Of a stretch of DNA of 64,000 bases, positions 34,012 to 43,729 are shown piece after piece. The DNA lies in NCBI GenBank assembly GCA_030762175.1, contig CM060842.1:63778501-63842500 (forward strand), given 5' to 3'. This DNA is from Metallyticus violacea (lineage: Eukaryota; Arthropoda; Insecta; Mantodea; Metallyticidae). Under the pieces are notes generated by a model. That model was not told where the DNA came from and did no database searches. It was given only the letters and a program-made list of their open reading frames with translations. Made by a program: the position numbers and the translations under genes. Numbering within the stretch: the first letter of the stretch is position 1; each line of letters starts with the position of its first letter.

Positions 34012-34175
34012 GGGACAAACAGCTCTCCATAAAGCTGCAGCACATAAGCGACGCAGCATCTGTTGTATGCTTGTAGCAGGTGGTGCTTCACTTAAAGTGT
34101 GTGACCATCAGGGTAACACTCCTCTTCATCTTGCCATCAGTGCCAATGATCAGGAGCTGGCAGCTTATCTGAAAA
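34012..34175 (+). CDS. rdgA: Diacylglycerol kinase type IV, ankyrin-repeat exon 3
   Basis: The acceptor is TGTTACCAG ending at 34011 and the donor GTAAGT begins at 34176. It reads GQTALHKAAAHKRRSICCML, VAGGASLKVCDHQGNTPLHL, AISANDQELAAYLK: two consecutive ankyrin units with TALHKAAA and TPLHLAI motifs. The string ICxxLVxGGASL followed by D-x-x-G-x-TP and ELAAYL matches the last ankyrin repeats of DGK zeta/iota closely, and is the main reason for choosing that family over gankyrin or other ankyrin proteins. One base (A) remains and pairs with GT of the last exon to make serine. The next intron is 9.5 kb and full of transposons. Confidence 0.87.
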
Positions 34176-35509
34176 GTAAGTAGTTTCTGTAATAGAGATA
34201 GGATAAATTCAGGTTATTCAGTAAGTTTTCAGGTAAGTTACATCAAATTACACCTAATTAATTTACATTGCACGCTAATGTAAAAATAGGACTAAAGTGC
34301 ACAGAAACTTAAAAGATAGCCGAGACAACCCACACATTGTTGTAGTTGTAAATTTACAGAAAACATTTTAAATTGTGTGTAGAATATATTAGTAGCAGTC
34401 AACACAAATGAGGAGTACTGCAACTTATATACATTTTCTTAGACCTAAGAAGTATGGTAATAGTATGCATTAGGGCTCTCCTAGGTCAAACTCATATAAA
34501 ATAAAAAAAAAATATTAATTTTATTGAAAAAGAATAATTTTATTGGTTTTATTATTTTGGATTTACAGTATTGTAATTATATTTCTTAATTTTTTAATTT
34601 CTGCTTTGACACTTTTTACATTTTTTGTATTTTGAAACTATTTATAGATTTCAAGCTTATATTTTATGATATAAAATATTTCTGTAATATTTTAGCAAGT
34701 TTAATTTAGTTTTCAGCTGTTCATAATGCACTAGCAATATTCAAAGTCTTCTTAATTTAATCATTGCAATATGATAATTTATTCTGGTAAAAAATGTTAA
34801 TAAGTGTTTGCGTTTTATGAATTTATGTGCGATTCTGGTAAATGTGAACAGAATTTTTTGAATTTTCTTATTTTTTTAACTATGTAATAGTTAAATATAA
34901 TTAGTGCTTCAGAGTGAAATTTTGCTGAGGAAAGGTCATCACTAAAAGAAAAATTTATGTATTCTGTAAATCCAAAAGCATTTTTTAAAAATCCAAGTTT
35001 ATTTTATAATTTAGAAAATATGAAAAAAAAATTAAATTTTATAACATAAGCATTAGCAACTGTTTGCATTACTATGTTCATAAATACCCAATATTTTTTT
35101 AAATTATTAACTTTTTCTTTCTGCAATATGTGCCATAACCTATAATCGCTATTATTCCCTATTGTCTTCCATTTTTTCTCACAGGGCAACTCTGTGCATG
35201 ACCTTTAGCGGTTCTTCCATTATTTTTCAGTCACCAACTGTTAGCAATTTTACTATGTACAATTTGAAGCATTGATAATGGAATTGTAAAAATAAGCTTA
35301 TAACAGTGCAGTTAAGTCTGCTAATACCACTTGTTATCCTATACCTAACCTAGCAGTTATATTTTAAGATTGTTATAGGTCGACATGTGCAATCACAATC
35401 ATAAAATTTAACAAGGTTAGCTTATAAACAATGTATACAGTTTTTTTCACACTAACTCCATTCACTTACATAAATTTGGAACATATGTTTCGGGAGCGAT
35501 CCCTCCAAA

Positions 35510-35851
35510 AAATACATTGGAAAAACGAAGAGGAATTTGGGAATCCGGAAAAAAGAACATTTCAGAAATATTCGCTTAAAACAAATTGATAAATCAGCAA
35601 TAGCAGCGCACTTTTGGAATAAAAATCATGAAATTAAATCAGAGATAAAACTACTTAAACAACTTCATAATGCAATAGAACTTTCCACTTGGGAAAACAT
35701 TTTCATTACAAAAAATAAGGATAATTTGATGAATTTCGATATCCCTCCATTGGATGAACTCAGCAAATTCCTAATAGAACCAACAGATGCCGCCACAAGA
35801 ACATCAACAGACCCAACCGCCACGTTTAACGACAGTTTGTCAACAGGCTGA
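35510..35851 (+). pseudogene. Penelope GIY-YIG C-terminal fragment (family 1)
   Basis: The open frame starts within KYIGKTKRN-like sequence and continues KKEHFRNIRLKQIDKSAIAA, HFWNKNHEIK, ELSTWENIFITKNKDNLMNF and PPLDELSKFLIEP...SLSTG. It is the best-preserved family 1 tail and is nearly identical to the shorter copy at 21.3-21.5 kb. The reverse transcriptase part is absent, i.e. a typical 5'-truncated insertion. The stop TGA (35849-35851) lies in the hammerhead core. Confidence 0.82.
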
Positions 35852-35883
35852 AGATGGGAGGGATCGCTCCCGAAACATATGTT
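35848..35883 (+). ncRNA. Hammerhead-ribozyme-like motif (PLE family 1), intronic, sense strand
   Basis: CTGAAGA, bulged U, stem II GGGAG-ggatcg-CTCCC, GAAAC, AC-ATAT-GT. A reversed copy of the stem II half is present in the left arm at 35490-35506. Confidence 0.6.
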
Positions 35884-36004
35884 CCAAATTTATGTTAAGT
35901 GAATGGAGTTAGTGTGAAAAAAACTGTATACATTGTTTATATATATATATATACCACTCCATTGTCAACAGCTTCATAAGTACACTTATTTGAAGGTTAG
36001 CTTA

Positions 36005-37894
36005 GTTGGATGTTGGCTTAAGTTTGGTTTAGGACATGTGCCTGAATTCAGCTTTAGCTCTTATCCCTGTTCATGAGTGCTGTTATCTAGTACATTTTCT
36101 GCTGTTGGTTACAATGTAAATGTTACTATACTAGTCTGAATTTTTTTCTTCTTGTTCTGATTTCAGTCATAAATATTAATGCATGTTTTTGAGGTGTGAA
36201 TGGGTTATTAGCTTTCAATGCATTCAGTTCATCTCTTCTTGCTTACTTCTAAGATTTTATGCAACTTTTTGCCACATTTTGTCAAGTTCTGCTCCTTTTT
36301 CTATTATTGGGTGTTTATGGGTGCTTTATATTATTTTCCATTAACAATTAAGATATATTGCATGGTTTACATGAGAACTTGAATTATAGGAAACTTTTTT
36401 GATTATGATGCTTTTTTTTTTCCTTTGTATGCCTTTAGTACAGCATACACTCTATGATCTATGATCACTGATGCCACTGAAGTGCCAACAGTATATGTAA
36501 CAATTAGCAGCAAATTATTACTGAATATGCTTTGCATCAGATCTCAAAAAACTTAAATGTAAATTTTAAAATTTTAAACTGTAATAAGTAGAATGTGTTC
36601 TATTATTCTGAAACAACATGTATAAAGCTATTAAAATAGAGCTAAGTAATTCACTGAACTAATTAATTCAAAGACACCACAATTATGATATTTATAATTT
36701 TAGCTTGCCTCGAGTGCCCATTTGAAATAGAATTCTGATGTGTGGACTAGAAGGTAATTTGCTCATTTCTAGTAAGCTAGTAGGTAGATCAAAATCATAT
36801 TTTTTGAAGTTTTTGCTACAAATAGTCATCTAGCATATAGTTTATAGAGATTACAGTTCATAAGTAAAACTGATGCAGTCTATTAAATCATGGTTTTAGC
36901 TTCTTTTTAATTAAAGTTTTGGATGTAATTTTTTTACCTTGAAATATAATAGCAGATGATGCAATCTGGTATTAGAGTAATCCGACTGTAACTAACAAAA
37001 GCAACTGGTTTACAAGATGTTATAATCTTGTAAATTATAAGATTAAGCCAACTTGGTCCAAATTTAAAATAATACCTACTCTAATGACAACTTGGTTCAG
37101 AAAATTCTCTCTTTTACTTCAAATATGAAAATTTAACAAAATAATCAAATATGTTTTAAATTAATGCAAAAGAAACAGCAATTGAAGAGAGGCTATAAAA
37201 ATACAATGTTACAACAATATTTAGAAGTCTAGTTACTGAGTACATATCACATATAGTGCATATTTCTTCTGCAGGAAATTAGCATGTTAATGCTCCTGTC
37301 TGACAAAGGCTTTTGTCTTTATTGCTAGTATTTAATGGGCTTTCCTTGAAAATTTAGTACAGCAATAAGTAAATGAGAGACCTTCCTTTGTTCTAAGAGT
37401 TGTCAAACTCCCTGTAGAGCTTATTGTTTTGTGACTACATTTTGCTCAGTTAACTTATTTAAAACTGTATTTCTTTATAATTTTTGCAATATATTTTGTA
37501 TTTGTAGAATTCATTAAACAAAAATATGTGTTTTATAATCAAATTAATCTAATAAGATTAAGAGTTAGTGAAAAAACACTACAAATCATTATGCACTGAT
37601 TCTGTGTAGAGAGGGGTTCACTACTATTCAGGTTTTTCACATATAACATCATTTTTGTTCCTGGTTAATGAGTGTCATTTCCAAACTGCTTATGTCTAAA
37701 AAGTATAGAAAATATGTATTATTTACTTCAAGCATTAATTTGTTGATCCTGAGTGAAAGATGGGGGAAAATAAACATCTATTTTGACTATAAACTGCAGT
37801 CTGAATGAATTAGGAAATACTTATAATTCATTAATAGGAATAGTCTTTTTTAAATTATACCTTTGAAGGAATCCACATAGTAAAACGAAAATAT
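36005..37894. other. Intron 3, no supported feature
   Basis: AT-rich intronic DNA without recognised repeats. Confidence 0.5.
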
Positions 37895-38095
37895 AACTTC
37901 TTTGGTTATAAAAAAGTTAAAATAATCAACACTCATGAGCGTTTCACTCCTTTAATTATTAAAATAGGACATGTTTCATGAACATATCGTTCACATTGTC
38001 AACTGAGTACAACTAACGTTGTATTTGAATAATTAAAGGAGTGAAATGCTCATGAGTGTTGATTATTTTAACTTTTTAATAAACAAAGAAGGAAT
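37895..38095. mobile_element. Foldback element, arms about 50-64 bp
   Basis: Core arms 37911-37960 and 38028-38077 differ at one position (gagcgtttcac versus gagcatttcac). Pairing extends a little further with gaps. The loop carries a decayed hammerhead-like sequence on the minus strand (37967-38003): stem TGAAC-gatat-GTTCA then GAAACATGTCC, but the core reads TTGACAA. Confidence 0.65.
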
Positions 38096-38379
38096 AGTCT
38101 TCTTGTTTCCATAGCTGTAAAAGAATTGATAATACACTACTGGGCAAAAATAGCATATAACACTTAGAACTTCTTTGAAAATGTCTTTAGAATTTATCTG
38201 GTAAATTGATGTATACTTTTCAGTTAACATAAAACATTCATTAGAGCAAGTAAACAATTTGTATATAAATTTCATGTATATTTTAAAGCAGTATTAACAC
38301 TATTTCTTTCATTTGCATTTAGAATACATTTTAAGGTCCAAAAGTCTCTGGTTTATTTTTTAATCTTTGCTCTTCAACT

Positions 38380-39260
38380 GGAATGAACTTTAATTAGTAC
38401 AATACAGTATATTAGTATATGTTCAGTAAGGATTGCTACCATCCCTGGCTTGAATTCAGTGCGCATCATGGCAGGCATGCTTAAAATCTTGATATAAATG
38501 TCAATTTGCTGAAATGCATCCCATTCATGAATAAGGGCTACCCGAAGAACATCCAATGTGTGGAAAAATCATCAACAAATATGACGCCCAAGTATATCTC
38601 ATACATACTTGATGGGACTGAGGTTCAGACTTTGAGCAGGCCACTATAAAGCAATGATCCCTGCTTCCTCCAGAAACTGTGACACACACTGAGTGCTATG
38701 GGTTCCAGCATTATCATGCATTAGAATGAAGTCCTTGCTCACATGTGGAAATAGCATCTCCTCAACGTTTCAGTATGCTGTTAAGCACTCATTTTCAATG
38801 AAAACGAGCTCAGTACATGTATCTTGCTTATACCACTCCTTGCCATAACTGAGCCTCCTCTATAAGGAATCCTTGGGAAAAATGTACAAGCAGCACAGCA
38901 TTCTCTAGGTCTTCTCCATAACCCCTCTCTTCCATTTGGAGCTCTAAGGTTGAATTTGGATTCATCTGTATAGAGAACTTGGCTCCATTGCTCAATTGTC
39001 CTGTCCAAATGCTCTCCGGCAAAGTGAAGACAGTCTTTTTGGTGTTGTTGAATATGACAGGTTTCCTTGAGTTCAGATTTGCTTCTTTCTTCTACCTGTT
39101 CATTGGAAATGTTAACATTTCGAACCACGTCCAGACAATTTCTCGTCTGAATTGCTGTCATGTGATGATCTCTTAAAATCTCTACAGTTAAAAAACAGTA
39201 ATCTTGTTGCAATGTACATTTCAGATGACCTGATTGCCAGAACTATGTGGTAAAAAGAAT
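38380..39260 (-). pseudogene. Tc1-like transposase pseudogene
   Basis: Minus strand. The main frame (39212-38781) includes EQWSQVLYTDESKFNLRAPN (first catalytic Asp), GLWRRPRE and CTFFPRIPYRGGSVM. Further downstream, in other frames, KDFILMHDNAGTHSTQCVSQ (second Asp) and FLEEAGIIAL are followed by a stop and PAQSLNLSPI, where SPDLNPIE is expected. Order and motifs fit a Tc1-type DD34E transposase of about 340 residues; several stops make it dead. It lies in intron 3, opposite to the gene. Confidence 0.88.
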
Positions 39261-39479
39261 AACATGGAGAACAAACCGTCGCCTTATGATAATTGTCATA
39301 CTAATAGCATCCTTGGAAAATTTAAATCTTCATCTTAAACAGTTCATAAAATATAGAATAAAGAAAAAGTGAAGGGCCGCAGATATACATTTCATAAATA
39401 TATGTTTAAAGGAAAACCTCATACCTACTTTTGTAAGGAGGATAATAAAACAAAACGGAAACTGTAAAGCACAAATAGC

Positions 39480-41660
39480 CATGGAAAAGAAAGTCCTACA
39501 AATAGAAAAAGCAAAACACTACAAAACCATAAGTGATTTGGATTTAAGAACCTATGAATTGCATTTAAAACTAGCATCACAATTAGGAAATATCTTGTGG
39601 AGAAACTTTGAGGATAACTTTTTTGAGGTTAGAAACACCTGAGCAAAACAAAAATGGGAGACGATAAATAAGAAACTGTAGGCTTAGAAAAAAGCAATGA
39701 AAGATTAAAACTAGGGATGAAAACCAGAATAAATCGATAGAACGTCATAAACCGGCCAAACCAAAATTTTTCAACAAAAGAATTACAACTTTTAAATACA
39801 GGTCTAAACTCTTCATAGATTACTCAATAAATTTAACGGAATATGTAGCAGATATCAAAATAGTGATTTTCAATAAATCTGAAGAAGAGACAAATTTCAT
39901 CAGAGCACAATGTGGTAAAGTTCTAGAAGAAATGAAAATAAAAGAAAAGGGTCAAAAAAGACCATTTCATTGGGTAATCAAATCCCTAAAAGAAAAAGGT
40001 ATAATTTACAGCAGGGCTGATAAAGGCAACAAAATCGTCATAATGAATGAGATAGATTATGAAAACAACATGTATAATTTACTAGACAGCCAAGATTATG
40101 AAAATATAACAACTGATCCTACCCAAAAACATGTCAGTTCAGTAAGCAAATTACTAAAAAGCATAACCATACTAAATAAGGAAAAAAAAAAAAAGATTTT
40201 ACCAGACAACCCTACCACACCCAGAATCTATGGACTACCAAAAATACATAAATCTGGCAATAAAATGAGACCTATAGTAAATACAATAAATTCACCCACA
40301 TATAATTTAGCCAATTACTTTTTAATCAATTGAACAGATTACCAAAATACAAAAGCCAATGCATAAAAAACTCAACAGTATTAATAGAGAAAATTAAACT
40401 TATGAAACTGGAAAACACAGACTTACTAGTGTCTTATGATGTGGTTTCTATGTTCCCTAACATTCCTAAAGAGAAACTAATAAATGTTTTAAAAAAATGG
40501 CTAACCTGAATCAAGTTACCTGGAGAAATCATTGAACAATATCTGAACCTTACCAAAATTTGCATCAACCAAACCTACTTCACATTCAGAGGCAAGATAT
40601 ATACACAAAGAAGGGTTTAGCAATGGGTAATCCACTCTAACCATTCTTAGCAGACATATACATGAGTTTCCTGGAAACAAAATTAGTAGAGACTTTCCCA
40701 CACATATATAAATGTTGGTATCATTATGTTGATGATGTCTTTGCAATAGTAGATGAAAAATGGAAAGATGACGCAATAAAACTACTAAACCTACAAGACA
40801 GCAACATAAAATTCACAATGGAAATGGAGAACAACAAGGTTCTTCCTTTCCTGGATATAAAAACTATAAAAAATGATAACATACTGGAATTTGGCACATT
40901 CAGGAAAGATACCCACAGAGATAATTATATAAAAAGCAACAGTCACAATTCAAAACAACATAAACTAGCTATAATCAATAGCCTCACTTTCAGATTAACA
41001 AACCTACCAGTAAATGAGACAGAATACTAAATGGAGTATACCAAAAAATCATGGATATAGCACAGAAAAATGCCTAGACAACAGATCTGGTCAAGAAAAA
41101 GATAGAAAAATTCAAAAAACAAAAACAAATAAAAGAAATCACCACACTAAAAGTTTACAAAGGAGAGCAGATATATAAAAAATTTACATTTCATCCATGG
41201 GCACACCAAAAAAGATTTTTAAAGAGGCCAACATTATTTTGGCTCCAGTGAATGAATGTAATTTGAAAAACCTCCTAAAAACCAACACAAAGGACAAAAT
41301 CCTGCCAGAAAAACAATCAGGCATTTATGAAATCAGTTGCAAAGACTGCAATAATAAATATATAGGTAAAACAAAAAGGAACATTACCATATGGTCATGA
41401 GAAGTGTAAAATATAAACATATGGAAAATCAGCAGTAGCATACCATTTCTGGCAAGAAACCATGAGTTCCAAAATGAATCAAACCTCTTAAAAGCTCTTC
41501 AAAAACCGATAGAATTATTGGTGTGGGAAAATATAATCTTGAACGAAAACAAAGAAAATTGAGTTAATTTTGATCTTCCAAACAACAGCAACCTCATCAA
41601 AAAGTTTATAAAATCCAAAGAGCGACATCTTAATACCACGCATGAAAACTGACAGTGAAA
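39480..41660 (+). pseudogene. Penelope reverse transcriptase plus GIY-YIG endonuclease (family 2), disrupted
   Basis: The N-terminal part (about 39520-39860) has many stops. 39863-40333 holds RADKGNKIVIMNEIDYENNM, TPRIYGLPKIHKSGNKMRPI and NTINSPTYNLANY. Then LVSYDVVSMFPNIPKEKLIN (about 40420-40490, catalytic region A). After broken frames the palm YHYVDDVFAIVDEKW (frame 40662-41030) and LPFLDIKTIKND follow. 41197-41400 gives KQSGIYEISCKDCNNKYIGK, the GIY-YIG core. The tail LLKALQKPIELLVWENIILN ends near HLNTTHEN. Frameshifts and stops throughout. Confidence 0.85.
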
Positions 41661-41665
41661 CCATG

Positions 41666-41684
41666 CTGATGATGAAAACATGTC
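41666..41684 (+). ncRNA. Collapsed hammerhead-like remnant (PLE family 2)
   Basis: CTGATGA followed almost directly by TGAAAACATGTCC; stem II is deleted, so it cannot fold as a hammerhead. Position matches the intact motif in the 11.9 kb fragment. Confidence 0.35.
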
Positions 41685-41744
41685 CAAGTGAGTGGAATAA
41701 AACTAGTGAAATTTGAGTGACTTCTTCAAAAATAATTTGTTATA

Positions 41745-42240
41745 TAAGAAGTGTTATTTGTTTAGATTGGGTTCACAATCATTTGGGGATAATAGGAAAT
41801 GAGCTCGCCAACTTATAAAGATGACTGCACACTCACCAGGCAAATATGAATACATAAAATATCCTGTTTCATATTTTAAGATAAAATTCAAAGCATATAC
41901 TCTAGAAGAATGGAACTCATTATGGACAAATAATTTACTTGGCCTCTTTACTAAGACAATCTTTCTAACAGTTACAGATAAAACTTCTTTAAGGAACTAT
42001 GAACCATTCTTTGTTTTAACACAGTTTATGACGGGGTATTTTGATTGCTTCAAAATAGACACTTCACATGATTTTCCAGGTCTCTATGTACATTCAAACA
42101 AACAGTTTATCATAAATATATTATATTTGATTTCCAAACCTGAGATAAGAGATGCTGATTAGAAATTAATCTTAGAAATTGCAATATATCTTTCATACCA
42201 TCTTTCACTCAAACCTTTTGAAAACTAAGTTATTTAAAGT
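41745..42240 (+). pseudogene. Non-LTR retrotransposon RNase H / C-terminal remnant
   Basis: At about 41760 one frame reads CLDWVHNHLGIIGNELANL, the final RNase H motif (W-V-x-x-H-x-G-I-x-G-N-E-x-A). The next frame (41821-42162) reads IKFKAYTLEEWNSLWTN and FFVLTQFMTGYFDCFKIDTS, the Trp-rich and TQxLTGH-like tail common in Jockey/R1-type ORF2 proteins. It lies directly behind the PLE family 2 element. Confidence 0.6.
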
Positions 42241-42379
42241 AGTAACTACAGTTAATATTTTTAAAATTCTGTGTAGCACTCTAGTTGCTTAATGTTTAAT
42301 TTAGTTATTTAATATTTAATGATTTAAAACTATAGTCCTATCATATATTTGTGAAATAGCATTCCTTCTTTTGGAGATT

Positions 42380-42380
42380 A

Positions 42381-42427
<47 letters not shown>

Positions 42428-42452
42428 TAACAATAACAATAACAATACTAAT
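42380..42452 (+). repeat. (AAT)n-(AAC)n microsatellite
   Basis: Pure AAT run followed by a shorter (CAATAA)n run. Confidence 0.95.
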
Positions 42453-43399
42453 AAGGGATATTTTTGAAAAGTAAAATGGAAATCCATAATCCTTATTAGT
42501 ATATTGCACCAACTTTGTAGCTATATTTAAAGATTGACTGTGTATTTATTTTTTGTATGTTCATCACCAACAACTTGTGCCATGCCAGTGTGAGAAAGAA
42601 TGCAGCATAGATATATAATAAGTAATGCTGATTTACTAGAAAAAGAATTAAATGGTGCTCTGATGTTGCATAGAAACAGGATGTAGTTAGTGCCTTCTGA
42701 TTAGGCATATGCCAAGAAGACTGTATGCTTGACTGTCATGTTACCTAAAATAATTATCAACATACCACTGCATAAATTTTTCAAAAGTAGCCAATAAAGC
42801 CAGTGTTATCTAAATTTCCATCATTCTGTGAATGTTTTATTCTTTTTCTGCTTTTTTAGTTATTTTAATTAAATTGTCCAAAGGGATATTTTTCATTTAT
42901 TTTATATCTATATATACACATACACACACTTACATACAAAATAGTTTTTTCCCCCTCCCCCTTCAGAACATTGAGGAAGTTTAGTGATAGATGTCCCAGA
43001 GCAACCACTTGAAAATCAGTGTACTGAATCATTTAGTCCTGTTGTAAACTATAAAGAGATATATTACAATTTATGTTATACTTGTAAAGGAAGCAGATAG
43101 TTTTGTTACTATATACTGGAAAACTTTTTGACAAAATCATAATACCCTGTATTTAGGTGCTTAGTTTCATAGACCATTTTTAGAACTCATTATCGGTTAA
43201 CCTGGCATACTACTACTGTTTAGTGTTATCAGCACACATATAATATCTTTTCTGGATAATATGAACAAATTTCAGAGCACCATATCAATAAATCTGCATT
43301 TTTAATCTTATAAAATTAGGCAATAATGCCTTTTTCTATTCCCAAAAAATTTAAAATAAATTATGTTTGTAAACTTAAAAGAAGTTAGGAGCAGTGAAG

Positions 43400-43562
43400 T
43401 TTGTTAAATTATACAACTTAGTTGGTATTGGGTGACACTAAGTGACAAGATCAATTTTTATTCTTCAGAACATGTTTCAAGAGAGTTCGTTCTCATCCTC
43501 AGCTGGGGACCAACTAATCATGCAGTGTCACCTAATACCAACTTAGTTGTATAATTTAAATT
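43400..43562. mobile_element. Foldback element with hammerhead, intron 3
   Basis: Arms about 43404-43438 and 43524-43558 (ttaaattatacaact, agttggtatt, ggtgacact). The centre holds a minus-strand hammerhead motif. No coding sequence. It ends about 120 bp before the last coding exon. Confidence 0.62.
43468..43502 (-). ncRNA. Hammerhead-ribozyme-like motif in foldback element
   Basis: Minus strand CTGAGGA, stem II GAGA-acgaac-TCTC, then TTGAAACATGTTC. The core residues CUGANGA and GAAA are intact; the cleavage triplet would be GUU. Confidence 0.5.
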
Positions 43563-43679
43563 ATGTTTGTTATTTTCTTCTTTTTTCAGAAATTTGTTTT
43601 CCTAAATTTCTTAACTTATAATCAACAATAAATGTAACAATTTTTTGCCTCAACTTATCTAAATTTTTGTTCATTTCAG

Positions 43680-43729
43680 GTCAAGAAGATTTCCAACTGG
43701 TTTCAGAAGATATAGAGACTGTTGTATGA
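43680..43729 (+). CDS. rdgA: Diacylglycerol kinase type IV, terminal coding exon with PDZ ligand
   Basis: The acceptor is TTCATTTCAG ending at 43679. The exon completes a serine codon and reads QEDFQLVSEDIETVV, then TGA at 43727-43729. The last four residues, ETVV, fit a class I PDZ-binding motif (S/T-x-hydrophobic at the C-terminus). DGK zeta is known to end in ETAV and to bind syntrophin and other PDZ proteins, so a role in tethering the kinase to a membrane scaffold is a reasonable inference. Correct phase, the acidic ED..ET tail and the stop in the expected place make this short exon convincing despite its 50 bases. Confidence 0.82.

Larger units (their letters stand above)
35425..35992. 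mobile_element. Penelope-like element (family 1) in intron 3, 12-bp target duplication
   Basis: Flanked by AAGGTTAGCTTA at 35413-35424 and 35993-36004. Inverted arms (about 35425-35506 and 35858-35942) enclose the 3' coding part. The left arm includes a reversed piece of the hammerhead (cgggagcgatccctcc) joined straight to coding sequence. The boundary motif (tcaacagcttcataagtaca reversed) is on the right here, whereas in the 21 kb copy it is on the left. Confidence 0.85.
39310..41720 (+). mobile_element. Penelope-like element (family 2), degraded, in intron 3
   Basis: Colinear N-terminal, reverse transcriptase, GIY-YIG and 3' tail segments on the plus strand, ending in a hammerhead-like remnant and caagtgagtggaataaaact. 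That end matches the family 2 fragment at 11.93 kb (caagtaagtggaacaaaa). No 5' pLTR was recognised. Confidence 0.8.

Noticed and set aside
28089..34175. Gankyrin (PSMD10) as the identity of the ankyrin exons
   Set aside because: The GGASL...TP...ELAAYL order and the ETVV tail fit type IV diacylglycerol kinase; gankyrin has neither the tail nor this spacing.
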